A stretch of DNA of 64,000 bases from Nocardia grenadensis NBRC 108939 (GCF_001613445.1 NZ_BDCJ01000010.1:186001-250000), one strand, 5' to 3'. Counted from the stretch's first letter, positions 1 through 8,794 are shown. Notes: generated by a model not told the origin, from the sequence alone. Translations and numbers: made by a program.

Positions 1-1245
1 CAGGATGCCCAGGGCGATGGCCAGCACGCCGATCACCACCGCGGTGATCCGGGAGACCCGGACCTGCGCGGCGTCATCGGCTTTGCCGCGCCGGATAACA
101 TTGGCGTAGATGTCGTGGGCGAACGACGCCGAGGCCGTGATGGTGAGGCCGGCGACCACCGCGAGGATGGTCGCGAACGCCACCGCCGAGATGATGCCCA
201 GCAGGATCACGCCGCCGAGTTCGAAGGCCAGCAACGGCGCCGCGGCGTTCTGTCCGCCGGCCGCGCCGAGGATCCGGTCCGGGCCGACGATGGCCGCCGC
301 GCCGTAGCCGAGCACCAGGGTGAACAGGTAGAAGGCGCCGATCAGCGCGATCGCCCAGACCACCGAACGGCGGGCCTCCTTGGCAGTCGGCACGGTGTAG
401 AAGCGCATCAGCACATGCGGCAGACCCGCGGTACCCAGTACCAGTGCCAGGCCCAGCGACACGAAATTCAGTTTCGACATCTCGCTGCCGCCGTACTGCG
501 CGCCAGGGGCCAGGACATCGCGCGCGGCCACCTTCGCGTCCTCGGACCCGCCGATCGCGCTCTGCGCACCGGAGAGGATGCCGGAGGGATCGAACCCGAA
601 CTTCGCCAGCACCATCACCGTCATCACCGCGGCGCCCGCGATGAGCAGGACCGCTTTGATGATCTGTACCCAGGTGGTCCCCTTCATCCCGCCCACCAGC
701 ACGTATACGATCATCAGCACACCGACCACGGCGATCACCACGGCCTGCCCACTCTTACTGGACACATCCAGCAGCAGGGCCACCAGACCACCGGCACCGG
801 CCATCTGGGCGAGCAGATAGAACAGCGAGACCGCCAGGGTGCTGATCGCGGCCGCGGTGCGCACGGGCCGCTGCTTCAGCCGGAAGCTCAGCACATCGGC
901 CATGGTGAACTTGCCGGTGTTACGCAGCATTTCGGCCACCAGCAGCAGCGCCACCAGCCAGGCGACGAGGAAGCCGATCGAATAGAGGAAGCCGTCGTAG
1001 CCGTACACCGCGATGGCGCCGGCGATCCCGAGGAAACTCGCCGCGGACAGATAGTCCCCGGCGATGGCGATGCCGTTTTGCGGCCCGGTGAAACCGCGGC
1101 CACCGGTGAAATAGTCGGTGGCACCGGAGGTATTGCGGCCCGCCCAGAACACCACGACCATGGTGACCACGACGAACAGCGCGAAGATGGCGATATTGGC
1201 CACCGGATTGCCGACCGTGGCGTCGGCGGCGTACAGCATGGTCAC
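1..1245 (-). CDS. actP: Cation/acetate symporter, SSS family, ActP-like (partial)
   Basis: Sodium/solute symporter of the inner membrane, probably taking up acetate or another short monocarboxylate with a cation. About 415 codons are visible; the C-terminus lies beyond the left edge. Motifs seen: GDYLSAASFLG at about residues 63-73, then GGMKGTTWVQ and GLPHVLMRFY, all typical of ActP/MctC-type transporters, with many hydrophobic helices. The start is GTG at 1245, whose GTGA overlaps the stop of the DUF485 gene by 4 nt, so the two are probably translationally coupled. An ATG lies two codons further in. DUF485-symporter pairs correspond to yjcH-actP of E. coli. The substrate is inferred from family and context, not shown. 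Confidence 0.85.
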   Translation of the reverse strand, partial: MTMLYAADATVGNPVANIAIFALFVVVTMVVVFWAGRNTSGATDYFTGGRGFTGPQNGIAIAGDYLSAASFLGIAGAIAVYGYDGFLYSIGFLVAWLVALLLVAEMLRNTGKFTMADVLSFRLKQRPVRTAAAISTLAVSLFYLLAQMAGAGGLVALLLDVSSKSGQAVVIAVVGVLMIVYVLVGGMKGTTWVQIIKAVLLIAGAAVMTVMVLAKFGFDPSGILSGAQSAIGGSEDAKVAARDVLAPGAQYGGSEMSKLNFVSLGLALVLGTAGLPHVLMRFYTVPTAKEARRSVVWAIALIGAFYLFTLVLGYGAAAIVGPDRILGAAGGQNAAAPLLAFELGGVILLGIISAVAFATILAVVAGLTITASASFAHDIYANVIRRGKADDAAQVRVSRITAVVIGVLAIALGIL

Positions 1246-1595
1246 GACCGGATTCCTTCCAGTTCGGCGCGGAGCGCGGCCGCCCGCGGGTCCAGTTCCC
1301 GGTTGGCGAAGCGGACGTAGAGACCGGTGATCACGAAGGTCGAGAGAAACTGGCCCAGCCCCAGCAGCAGTCCGATATTGACCTCCCCGAACACCGGAGT
1401 GGCCATGAAATCGTGCGCGTACGCGCCGAGCAGCACATAACCGAGGTACCAGAGCAGAAACAGGGCGGCCATGGGAAAAATGAAGCGGCGCAGCCTGTTA
1501 CGGAGTTCCTGGAACTCCGGGCTCGTCTGCGCGGCGACGAAATCGGGCGGGGGGCCGGCCCGCTCCCCGCTTCTGTCGAGATCGATATCGGTCAT
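1242..1595 (-). CDS. DUF485 membrane protein (YjcH-like)
   Basis: Small membrane protein of 117 residues with two hydrophobic helices around residues 40-60 and 80-100 and a short charged C-terminus. DUF485 proteins are regularly encoded directly upstream of ActP-type symporters and are thought to assist them; their biochemical role is not settled. The stop codon overlaps the GTG start of the following symporter by 4 nt. The ATG at 1595 is preceded by a 162-bp gap from the upstream symporter gene. That gap carries a CRP-like palindrome (1667-1682) and a CTACCT/AGGTAG inverted repeat (1623-1641), so a separate promoter for this pair is plausible. Confidence 0.8.
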   Translation of the reverse strand: MTDIDLDRSGERAGPPPDFVAAQTSPEFQELRNRLRRFIFPMAALFLLWYLGYVLLGAYAHDFMATPVFGEVNIGLLLGLGQFLSTFVITGLYVRFANRELDPRAAALRAELEGIRS

Positions 1596-1666
1596 GCCGG
1601 GTCCCTCATCATGTGACGTGTACTACCTGAGCAGAAGGTAGCGACCCGAAGGCGATTCGAGACCCC

Positions 1667-1682
1667 TGTGACGGGAGTCACT
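1667..1682. promoter_or_regulatory. CRP/GlxR-like operator upstream of the DUF485-actP pair
   Basis: The sequence TGTGA-N6-TCACT differs by one base from the actinobacterial CRP/GlxR consensus TGTGA-N6-TCACA. It lies 72 bp upstream of the DUF485 start. cAMP-CRP/GlxR control of acetate uptake is known in related actinobacteria; binding here is inferred only from the motif. Confidence 0.4.
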
Positions 1683-1757
1683 CGGTGGAGGCGGGTAAGT
1701 GTGCGGTGAGCGGTCGCTGGGCCGCGACGAACGGTCGGGCCAGATCGCTGTCGCCGA

Positions 1758-3515
1758 TCAGTCCGTCCGGTGTCCGGGCACGCGATCGGCGCCCATACCG
1801 AGCCGCTCCGGAGCGTGCATCCGGACGAACGCCCGGCCCACCCCCGGCGGCCGCGGGGTCCAGCGGCTGACCAGCACCATGGTCGCGAAGGCCAGCGGGA
1901 CGGCCACGGCCGCGGGATATCCGAGCAGCGCCGCTACCCAGCCGCCCGCGGGCCGGTCAGAAACTCCACCGAGCACGGAGACCAGGGTCGCCGCGCCCGC
2001 CACGCTGCCACCGATCACCAATCCGGCGGCCGCACCCACCGCGGTGAGACCCCGCCACCAGATTCCGAGCACCAGCAGCGGGCACAGGGTCGCGGCCGCC
2101 AGCGAGAACGCCAGCCCCACGGTGCGGGACAGGTCCAGTGACACCACGCCCAGCGACAGTGTCAGCGGTACCGCGCCGGCGACCAGCGCCGCGACCCGGA
2201 AATCCCGGATCCGCCCGCGCAGCACATCCGTACTCAGCACGCCGGCGATACTCACCACCAGCCCCGAGGACGTGGACAGGAAAGCGGCCATGGCGCCCGC
2301 CGCGACCAGCGCCGCCAGCAGCTGCCCGGGCAGCCCCGCCAGCGCCGAGGAGGGCAGCAGCAGGACCGCGGCGTCCGAGGTCCCGGTGATCAGCAGTTGC
2401 GGTACGTAGAGCCGGGCGAAGACGCCCAGCAGCACCGGGAACAGGTAGAACGTGCCGACCAGCGCGATCACGGCCAGCGCGGTGGAGCGGGCGGCCCGAC
2501 CGTCACGGTTGGTGTAGAAGCGCACGAGGACATGCGGCAATCCCATGGTGCCCAGGAACGTGGCGATCATCAGCGAGTACACCTCGTACCGCGGATGCGG
2601 TCCGGCGAAACCGCCGCCGGGCAGCAGCCAGTGCGCGCCGTCGGCCGGGGCACCGGCCACCACCGGCACCGTCGCGCCCGGTTCGAGCACCAGCCGGGTG
2701 TCCCGAGCCAGTTCGTGGATGCCCGCCGTCAGCAGGACCGGGCCGTCCACCGCGCGGTCGTCCAATACCCCGTGCACCGAGACCCACTGCGGCGCGGCCA
2801 GTCGCACGAGTACCGGGGTGGTCACCTCCACCGTGGTCTGTTCGCTCACCGTCGGCGGGGCCGGCGCGCCGAGTTCGCGATCGCCGCCGGGCCGGTCGGC
2901 GGCGAAGAAATGCACCAGCAGGACGAGCGCGGGCAGCGCCACCGCGGTCAGTTTCAGCCAGTACTGGAAGGCCTGGACCAGGGTTATCGACCGCATCCCC
3001 CCGGAAACGACATTGGCCACCACGATCACCGCCACCGCGACCGCGCCCACCCAACCCGGTACGCCCAGCAGAATGCGCAATGTCAGCCCGGCGCCCTGGA
3101 ACTGCGGGATCACGTACACCGCGCACACCAGCACCACCACCACGGCGGCGAGGCGGCGCAACCGCGGCGAACCCCACCGGAACTCGGCGAAATCGGGCAC
3201 GGTGTAGGCCCCGGACCGCCGCAGCGGTGCCGCCACGAAGAGCAGCAGCGCCAAGTATCCGGCGGTGAAGCCCACCGGGTACCACAGGGCATCGGCGCCG
3301 TATTTGGCGATCAACCCGGCGACCCCCAGAAAGGACGCCGCGGACAGGTATTCACCGGAGACGGCGGCAGCATTCCAGCGTGGGCCGACACTGCGGGAGG
3401 CCACCAGGAAGTCCGAGGTCGTGCGGGCCCAGCGCACCCCGTACACACCGAGGACGACCGTGGCCAGCGCCGCCGCGAGCAGCGCCGCCACCGTGAGGCC
3501 GGGCGCGGTCACCAT
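1758..3515 (-). CDS. Sodium/solute symporter, SSS family, with enlarged extramembrane loop
   Basis: Second SSS-family symporter, 585 residues, integral membrane. Seen: SGEYLSAASFLG at about residues 53-64, SGGMRSITLVQ near 171, GLPHVLVRFYTN near 325. Between two hydrophobic segments, about residues 205-312, lies a hydrophilic region roughly 55 residues longer than in the ActP-like neighbour, rich in short beta-like Val/Leu/Pro stretches; it is probably an extramembrane domain. The ATG at 3515 sits inside a perfect 19-bp inverted repeat (3504-3549), suggesting control of translation or readthrough. The upstream genes encode a small membrane protein and a LytTR regulator, an arrangement often associated with carboxylate transport. 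The substrate cannot be assigned. Confidence 0.8.
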   Translation of the reverse strand: MVTAPGLTVAALLAAALATVVLGVYGVRWARTTSDFLVASRSVGPRWNAAAVSGEYLSAASFLGVAGLIAKYGADALWYPVGFTAGYLALLLFVAAPLRRSGAYTVPDFAEFRWGSPRLRRLAAVVVVLVCAVYVIPQFQGAGLTLRILLGVPGWVGAVAVAVIVVANVVSGGMRSITLVQAFQYWLKLTAVALPALVLLVHFFAADRPGGDRELGAPAPPTVSEQTTVEVTTPVLVRLAAPQWVSVHGVLDDRAVDGPVLLTAGIHELARDTRLVLEPGATVPVVAGAPADGAHWLLPGGGFAGPHPRYEVYSLMIATFLGTMGLPHVLVRFYTNRDGRAARSTALAVIALVGTFYLFPVLLGVFARLYVPQLLITGTSDAAVLLLPSSALAGLPGQLLAALVAAGAMAAFLSTSSGLVVSIAGVLSTDVLRGRIRDFRVAALVAGAVPLTLSLGVVSLDLSRTVGLAFSLAAATLCPLLVLGIWWRGLTAVGAAAGLVIGGSVAGAATLVSVLGGVSDRPAGGWVAALLGYPAAVAVPLAFATMVLVSRWTPRPPGVGRAFVRMHAPERLGMGADRVPGHRTD

Positions 3516-3549
3516 CCCGGCCTGCCCTTCGGCCGGGATGGTGACCGCG
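3504..3549 (-). promoter_or_regulatory. Perfect 19-bp hairpin spanning the symporter start codon
   Basis: Arms 3504-3522 and 3531-3549 are exact reverse complements with an 8-nt loop (3523-3530). On the minus-strand transcript the ATG of the symporter (3515-3513) lies within the 3' arm, and the Shine-Dalgarno-like GAAGGG is in the loop. The hairpin begins 11 nt after the stop of the upstream gene. It could mask the start codon or act as an attenuator; no U-run follows. Confidence 0.6.
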
Positions 3550-3560
3550 GCGCGGGCGGC

Positions 3561-3929
3561 TCAATCACCGGTGAGCTCGAGGAAATCGTTCTCGTTACGC
3601 TCGGACAGCCGCAGGTACACCCGCCCGGTGAGCCACAGCAGCGGGTAGGCGGCGCCGCCCAGCACCAGCCACGGCAGCCGGATACCCAGCACCACGGCCT
3701 CGGCGACCGCGGTCACACCGAACAGCAGCGGAAGCGCGGCGAGGAGCAGGGCGGTCACCAGGCCACAGCTCAGGGCCAGCCCCAGTTGCGCCCGGATGAG
3801 CCCGCCGATCAGCGCCTCGCCGATCTCGGTCTGCTCGGCGACCTCCACCCGGGTCCGGACGCGGCGCGCGCCCCGGCGTTCGGCGAGCACCACCCGCCGG
3901 CGGGGCGGCCGCGGGGCGGGGCCGATCAT
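3561..3929 (-). CDS. Small two-helix membrane protein of the symporter operon
   Basis: Protein of 122 residues with a basic N-terminus (about residues 5-30), two hydrophobic segments at about 45-68 and 75-95, and an acidic C-terminus ending in LELTGD. Its ATG at 3929 overlaps the stop of the LytTR regulator by 4 nt (ATGA), which fixes the start over a longer in-frame possibility. The symporter follows 45 nt downstream. Position, size and topology suggest an accessory subunit analogous to DUF485 proteins, but the sequence does not clearly belong to that family. Function unknown. Confidence 0.65.
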   Translation of the reverse strand: MIGPAPRPPRRRVVLAERRGARRVRTRVEVAEQTEIGEALIGGLIRAQLGLALSCGLVTALLLAALPLLFGVTAVAEAVVLGIRLPWLVLGGAAYPLLWLTGRVYLRLSERNENDFLELTGD

Positions 3930-4678
3930 CGCCGGTCCGGCGACGGATGCGGTCCGTGCACCAGCCGCTGTTTGAGTTCGCGCACCTGGCGGCGGCTCAC
4001 CGGAAGCTCCACCCGCTGTGCCCCGCGCAGACACACCAGCGTCCCCGAACCCACCGTCCGCAGCCCGGTCACCCGCCCGAGCGCCACCAGATACGAACGG
4101 TGCACCCGCAGGAAATCCTCACGCCAGCGGTCCTGCAACGCCGAGAGCGGGATGCGCACCAGATGGGAACCGGTATCGGTGTGCAGCCGGGCGTAGTCGC
4201 CCTCGGCTTCCACCCAGTTCACCTGGGACCGGTGCACCAGTGTGGTGACCCCACCCAGCTCGACCGGAATAACTTCGTGGCCCCCGGCCGTGCCCGGCTC
4301 CGGCTCCGGGTCGGTGTGGGTCCGGCGCTCGGCGATCCGCCGCACCGCGGCTCTCAGCCGCTGCCGGCGCACCGGTTTGAGCAGGTAGTCCACCGCACCC
4401 AGATCGAACGCGGCCACCGCGTGATCCTCGTGCGCGGTGACGAAGACGATCGCCGGCGGGTGCACGAATTCGGCGAGCACCCCGGCCAGTTCCATACCGT
4501 CCAGGCCCGGCATATTGATGTCCAGGAAGACCGCGTCGACCGCGTGCGCGCGCAGAATCCGGAGCGCGCCGGTCGCGTCGGCGGCGCCGTGCAGCGCGGT
4601 CACCACGGGTTCGGCGCGCAACAGATAGAGCAACTCGTCCAGCGCCGGCTGCTCGTCGTCCACGGCCAGCACCCGCAT
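3926..4678 (-). CDS. LytTR-family response regulator
   Basis: Cytoplasmic two-component response regulator of 250 residues. The N-terminal receiver domain shows acidic residues in VDDE (about 6-9), the predicted phosphorylated Asp53 in FLDINMPGLDG and conserved Lys101 in LLKP. The C-terminal LytTR DNA-binding domain spans about residues 146-242, with HRSYLVAL characteristic of the fold. The start is the ATG at 4678, which gives a normal receiver N-terminus; longer in-frame extensions lack plausible sequence. It is translationally coupled to the small membrane protein and heads the symporter operon, so it may regulate solute uptake. No histidine kinase is encoded next to it; the adjacent upstream gene is a VOC protein. 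Confidence 0.88.
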   Translation of the reverse strand: MRVLAVDDEQPALDELLYLLRAEPVVTALHGAADATGALRILRAHAVDAVFLDINMPGLDGMELAGVLAEFVHPPAIVFVTAHEDHAVAAFDLGAVDYLLKPVRRQRLRAAVRRIAERRTHTDPEPEPGTAGGHEVIPVELGGVTTLVHRSQVNWVEAEGDYARLHTDTGSHLVRIPLSALQDRWREDFLRVHRSYLVALGRVTGLRTVGSGTLVCLRGAQRVELPVSRRQVRELKQRLVHGPHPSPDRR

Positions 4679-4763
4679 CCGCCAGACCCTTCCTGCTCCT
4701 TCGACTCGACCATGGTAGTCATCGGGGTCCGGCCGCGGTGCCGGTACGGGGGTTCCGGGCCGA

Positions 4764-5225
4764 TCAGGATCCGAGCCGGTCCATCTGCCGCTGCATCTCC
4801 TCGGGCTCGATATCCTCCACATGGGTGGCGACGGTCCACTGATGCCCCCACGGGTCCACGAACGAACCGGTCCGGTCTCCGTAGAACTGCGTCTGTGGGG
4901 CGCTGATCTCGATGGCGCCGGCGGCGAGCGCCGCGGCGTGGGCCGCATCCATATCCGGTACGTAGACGTAGAGGTTGACCGGGGTGCCACCGATCGAATG
5001 CGGATCCCGGAACGCCATATCGGGGGCCGGGTCGCCGAGCATCAGCACCGAATTGCCGATCAGGAGTTCACAGTGCAGCACCGTGTCGTCGGGGCCCGGG
5101 ATACGCATCCGTTCGATGGCCCCCAGCACCCGTTTGTAGAATTCCACCGCGTCCGTGGCGCCGGCGATCGCCAGACCGGGGGAAATAGTGGGATAGCCTT
5201 CGGGTACAGGCGGGATATCGGACAT
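4764..5225 (-). CDS. VOC (glyoxalase/bleomycin-resistance) family protein, PhnB-like
   Basis: Protein of 153 residues of the vicinal-oxygen-chelate fold. The pattern YKRVLGA, then LLIGNSVLMLGD, then DRTGSFVDPWGHQW near the C-terminus matches PhnB-like VOC proteins. These are often metal-binding, but the reaction of this subgroup is unknown. The ATG at 5225 is chosen because GGAGG lies 7 nt upstream; the GTG at 5228 has only 4 nt spacing. A -10-like TAGGCT (minus strand, 5273-5268) lies about 43 nt upstream. It is a single gene between the LytTR operon and a lipoprotein gene, with no obvious functional link. Confidence 0.8.
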   Translation of the reverse strand: MSDIPPVPEGYPTISPGLAIAGATDAVEFYKRVLGAIERMRIPGPDDTVLHCELLIGNSVLMLGDPAPDMAFRDPHSIGGTPVNLYVYVPDMDAAHAAALAAGAIEISAPQTQFYGDRTGSFVDPWGHQWTVATHVEDIEPEEMQRQMDRLGS

Positions 5226-5317
5226 CACGGGACCTCCGGTCTCGGAGAGTTGTGTCGGATATCTGTGAGCCTATGCTCGGTGCCCGCCGCGGGCCCTGGC
5301 CGGACCCGGCCGCCCGA

Positions 5318-6262
5318 TCAGTCGCCCCAACTGACGTTCGTCTCGATGACCTGACGCAGCACCGTCGAGGTGCGCGGGTCGCGGTAGGACTGGTGGCCGC
5401 CGATCGAGATCGACCCGGCCACCGGCAGCGGCAGGCCGAGATCCACGGTGATATCTCCGCTGCCCTGCATCGCGTAGTCCTCGATATCGAGCATGCCTGC
5501 CTCGTTCGGCAGATCCCAGATACTCGATTTCGGCGTCTGGGTGACGTCGAGCCGAATGGACAACCGCCCACCGTCGCGGGCGACCAGGGTCGCCGTGGTG
5601 ACCTGGTCGAGGTCGACACCGCCGCCCACGGTCTGCTGCACCCGCCAGACCGCGCCCACTCCGACCGGTTCGTCGGGGAAGGTGATGGATCGGTAGACCG
5701 CCTGGTAGAAGGCCTGTTCCAGGGCAGCGCGCGCCGAATTCGACGTATCGGGGGCGGGCGCCAGCCGCAGCGCGGTGATCCCGCCGAGTTCACTCATCTC
5801 GAATCCGGCGTGCGTCCCGTCGGCGGCGGTCAGTGCCTCCGACAGTGCCGGATCGGGAGTGGTCACCGAACCGAGGGTGAGCTCCACCCCGCCCGCGTCG
5901 CTGGTGGCGGTCATCGGGATGGTCAGCGCCGGACTGGAGAAATCGCGGACCTGTTGGGAATCGATCTGCTGCTGGATACGGTGATCCGTGCGCAACGTCA
6001 CCGCCTGGATCGTGCCGTCGTAGTAGGACGGCCGCAACATCGACCGGGGCTCCTCGCCGTGGTCCACGGTGGTGACCACGGCCGCCGCGATCGGCACGGT
6101 GACCTCGCCTATTCCGAGCGGTTCGGTGCCGTCGGCGTCCGCTCCGGAGTCGCCGCCGTCGCTGCAGCCGGAACCGAAAGCGGTGAGACCCACCGCGAGA
6201 ACCACCATCAGCACTCTGGACCTTGCCAGGCGGGGCGTGGGAAACGAACACAACACCGTCAC
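5318..6262 (-). CDS. Putative lipoprotein, DUF6263-like
   Basis: Predicted exported protein of 314 residues. The N-terminus has a hydrophobic segment followed by GSGCSDGG, a lipobox-like cysteine although position -3 is not the canonical Leu. An acidic, Gly/Asp-rich linker follows. The body contains repeated Val/Thr-rich beta-like segments and the stretch [12 protein letters not shown], reminiscent of DUF6263 proteins; this is recollection of a family pattern, not a search. The GTG start at 6262 is supported by TAGGCT exactly 7 nt upstream, a leaderless-promoter arrangement. It is divergent from lspA across 163 bp. Function unknown; location probably the outer face of the membrane. Confidence 0.7.
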   Translation of the reverse strand: MTVLCSFPTPRLARSRVLMVVLAVGLTAFGSGCSDGGDSGADADGTEPLGIGEVTVPIAAAVVTTVDHGEEPRSMLRPSYYDGTIQAVTLRTDHRIQQQIDSQQVRDFSSPALTIPMTATSDAGGVELTLGSVTTPDPALSEALTAADGTHAGFEMSELGGITALRLAPAPDTSNSARAALEQAFYQAVYRSITFPDEPVGVGAVWRVQQTVGGGVDLDQVTTATLVARDGGRLSIRLDVTQTPKSSIWDLPNEAGMLDIEDYAMQGSGDITVDLGLPLPVAGSISIGGHQSYRDPRTSTVLRQVIETNVSWGD

Positions 6263-6269
6263 GCCCGAC

Positions 6270-6275
6270 AGCCTA
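6270..6275 (-). promoter_or_regulatory. Leaderless-type -10 box of the DUF6263-like lipoprotein gene
   Basis: TAGGCT on the minus strand, 7 nt before the GTG start at 6262. This is the spacing expected when transcription begins at the start codon. No convincing -35 is visible. Confidence 0.45.
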
Positions 6276-6425
6276 CGAGGCGTACCTGAGCGTGGGCTGG
6301 GACATCGCGCCGACCTCCGGAAGCACCGGCCGGCAGCGGCGCCCCACGCCGCGACACACCCGGGGCGGCGGCCCGTCACCGGTGCGCGCGGGTGCCCACG
6401 GTACTGGGCCGTTTCCCCTCGAGAG

Positions 6426-7166
6426 ATGATGGTCGGCGTGAGTGAGGACCGGCCTACGCCAGAGCAGGACCCCGACGACCACACCGGCGGGACCGGCGCG
6501 CAGCCGCGGCAGCGGCTACGGCTACTGCTGGCGATCGCCGCGACGCTGTTCGCGCTCGACCTGGTCACCAAGATCATCGTGGTCGCGCGGATACGTCCCG
6601 GCGAATCGGTGTCGATCATCGGCGACTTCGTGGAACTGGTGCTGGTGCGCAATCCGGGTGCCGCGTTCTCCATGGCCACCGGCATGACCTGGTTGCTGAC
6701 CCTGATCGCGACCGCGGTGGTGATCGGGGTGCTGCGTATCGGCCGCACCCTGCGGTCGACCCTGTGGGCGATCGGACTCGGCGGGGTCCTCGGCGGCGCG
6801 CTCGGCAACCTGATGGACCGGCTGTTCCGCGAGCCGGGCCCGCTGCAGGGTCATGTGGTGGATTTCGTCTCGGTCGGCTGGTGGCCGGTGTTCAATGTGG
6901 CCGATTCCTCGATCGTATGCGGGGCGATCCTGCTGGTGACACTCACCGTCTTCGGTTTCGAACCCGACGGCACCCGCTACAAGGACAAAGAGAAGGCCGT
7001 GTCCACCACGGATCCGGCCTCGGCCGACGAGCCCGGCCCCGGCCGGGACCGCTCCACCGGTGACGCCACACCCGAGGACTCCGCGTCCGGCGCCGCCCCG
7101 GAATCCACCGCCGGCCCGGGGCCCGGAACGTCCGCCACCGCCGACGGCAAGGAGACCGCCGCATGA
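6426..7166 (+). CDS. lspA: Lipoprotein signal peptidase (signal peptidase II)
   Basis: Membrane aspartyl protease that cleaves the signal peptide of prolipoproteins after lipidation of the cysteine. Seen: four hydrophobic segments, the NPGAAFS motif, GNLMDRLFR with the first catalytic Asp and VFNVADSSI with the second. At 246 residues it is longer than typical LspA (about 160-200) because of a hydrophilic C-terminal tail of about 70 residues rich in Ser, Thr, Pro, Gly and Asp. The start is ATG 6426; GTG 6438 is an alternative. The stop overlaps the ATG of the pseudouridine synthase by 4 nt. M. tuberculosis has the same pair (Rv1539-Rv1540). Confidence 0.93.
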   Translation: MMVGVSEDRPTPEQDPDDHTGGTGAQPRQRLRLLLAIAATLFALDLVTKIIVVARIRPGESVSIIGDFVELVLVRNPGAAFSMATGMTWLLTLIATAVVIGVLRIGRTLRSTLWAIGLGGVLGGALGNLMDRLFREPGPLQGHVVDFVSVGWWPVFNVADSSIVCGAILLVTLTVFGFEPDGTRYKDKEKAVSTTDPASADEPGPGRDRSTGDATPEDSASGAAPESTAGPGPGTSATADGKETAA

Positions 7167-8089
7167 GGGAGACCAGGACGATGCCCGTCCCGGACGGACT
7201 CGACGGAATGCGGGTGGACGCCGGCCTCGCGCGGCTGCTCGGATTGTCCCGGACCGCCGTCGCGGCTCTCGCCGAAGAAGGGTCGGTGGAGCTCGACGGA
7301 GTGGCCGCCGGCAAATCCGACCGTCTCACCGCGGGCGCCTGGCTCGAAGTGGTGTTCCCCGAACCGCGCCGGGAGCTGAGTATCGAAGCCGAACCGGTGG
7401 AGGGTATGAAAATCCTCTACGCCGACGACGATATCGTCGCCGTCGACAAACCGGTCGGCGTCGCCGCACACACCGGAGTCGGATGGAGCGGGCCCACCGT
7501 GGTCGGCGGGCTGGCCGCGGCCGGCTACCGGATCTCCACCTCCGGCGCGCACGAACGGCAGGGCATCGTGCACCGCCTCGATGTCGGCACCTCCGGGGTG
7601 ATGGTGGTGGCCCAGTCCGAACACGCCTACACCGTGCTCAAACGGGCGTTCAAACAGCGCACCGTGGACAAGCGCTACCACGCCCTGGTCCAGGGTCACC
7701 CCGATCCCAGCAGCGGCACCATCGACGCTCCCATCGGCCGCGCCCGCGGTAACGACTGGAAATTCGCGGTCACCTCCGACGGCCGGCCCAGCGTCACCCA
7801 CTACGACACCGTGGAAGCGTTCCAGGCGGCGAGCCTGCTCGATATCCACCTGGAAACCGGCCGCACCCATCAGATCCGGGTGCACTTCTCCGCGATCCGC
7901 CACCCCTGCTGCGGTGATCTCACCTACGGCGCCGATCCCCGGCTCGCCGAACGGCTCGGACTGCAACGCCAATGGCTGCACGCCCGATCACTGGGCTTCC
8001 AGCACCCCGCCGACGGCCGCTACCTGGAGATCACCAGCGAATACCCCGACGACCTCACCCACGCGTTGCGCGTGCTGCGCGACGCCTGA
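7163..8089 (+). CDS. RluD/RluA-family pseudouridine synthase
   Basis: Predicted 23S rRNA pseudouridine synthase of 308 residues. An N-terminal S4-like RNA-binding domain (about residues 14-65) is followed by the catalytic domain with HRLDVGTSG, Asp140 being the predicted nucleophile, and the late motif [10 protein letters not shown]. The ATG overlaps the lspA stop (ATGA), so the genes are co-translated. Which uridines are modified cannot be read from sequence; RluD-type enzymes act on helix 69 of 23S rRNA. The N-terminal S4 domain and length fit the family. Confidence 0.9.
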   Translation: MRETRTMPVPDGLDGMRVDAGLARLLGLSRTAVAALAEEGSVELDGVAAGKSDRLTAGAWLEVVFPEPRRELSIEAEPVEGMKILYADDDIVAVDKPVGVAAHTGVGWSGPTVVGGLAAAGYRISTSGAHERQGIVHRLDVGTSGVMVVAQSEHAYTVLKRAFKQRTVDKRYHALVQGHPDPSSGTIDAPIGRARGNDWKFAVTSDGRPSVTHYDTVEAFQAASLLDIHLETGRTHQIRVHFSAIRHPCCGDLTYGADPRLAERLGLQRQWLHARSLGFQHPADGRYLEITSEYPDDLTHALRVLRDA

Positions 8090-8095
8090 TCGCCT

Positions 8096-8794
8096 GTGTC
8101 CGAGGCACCCGCAGCCCCGCCGCACCGGCCCCGCAATCTCCGCCGGGGGCTCGGCTACGGCGCGGCCGCGGCCGCCTGCGGCGTCGTCGTCCTCGCGCTC
8201 GGCTATCTGATTCCCCCGGCCGAGGAGATCGTCTCCACCGACCGCCTCGGCCCCGACCAGGGCGAGTCCATCGGCGAATACCTCGACCGGGCCCAAGAAT
8301 CGCTCACCGGGACCGACACCGCGGACCGGTGGGCGCTGGTGTCGTTCACCGAGTACCGGCCCGCCGCCGCGCTCCGCGACCAGGTCGGTGATCTGCGCAT
8401 CGGACAGGCGCTGTACCGGGTCCCGCTGCCCCGGGTGTCGACCCCGCTGGTCGCGGTCCAGACCCCCGCAGGTGACGTCGCGCTACAACGCTCCGGCGCC
8501 GACGCCGCCTGGCAGCTGGCCGACCAACGCCGCTACGTCGGCGACGACCGCACCGCCCGCATCCTGGACGTAGCCATCACCCGGCTGCGCGCGGGCTGCG
8601 CCTGCTCTCCCGGCGTCGTTGTCCGCGCCCCGCTGCCCCGGCTCCGCGACCTCACCGCACGCCCCGGAATCCGCGCGGTGGAGGCACTTCCGGGCGACGC
8701 CGTCGCCGGACGGTTCGCCATCGACCCCCTGCTTCCCGACAGCACCGACCCCGTCGGCCCGCCGCCGGACGACGTGCCCGTCCCACCGGCCTGA
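8096..8794 (+). CDS. Membrane-anchored hypothetical protein
   Basis: Unrecognised protein of 232 residues starting at GTG 8096, 6 nt after the pseudouridine synthase stop and so probably in the same operon as lspA. One hydrophobic segment at about residues 18-40 follows a basic N-terminus, giving an N-in anchor with the rest outside. The exported part contains LVSFTEYRPAAALR, a CAC pair of cysteines around residue 165 and a Pro/Asp-rich C-terminus. Some actinobacterial membrane proteins next to lspA look similar in layout, but I cannot name a family. It ends one base before the convergent phzF-like gene ends, with no room for a separate terminator. Confidence 0.65.
   Translation: MSEAPAAPPHRPRNLRRGLGYGAAAAACGVVVLALGYLIPPAEEIVSTDRLGPDQGESIGEYLDRAQESLTGTDTADRWALVSFTEYRPAAALRDQVGDLRIGQALYRVPLPRVSTPLVAVQTPAGDVALQRSGADAAWQLADQRRYVGDDRTARILDVAITRLRAGCACSPGVVVRAPLPRLRDLTARPGIRAVEALPGDAVAGRFAIDPLLPDSTDPVGPPPDDVPVPPA

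Noticed and set aside
2397..4196. Long plus-strand open frame of 599 codons, opposite the symporter and regulator genes
   Set aside because: It is the antisense shadow of clear minus-strand genes, rich in Arg, His, Gly and Gln with no motifs. Similar long shadows lie opposite ctpE (9486-12368) and overlap mptA-crtB in another frame (58117-60057).
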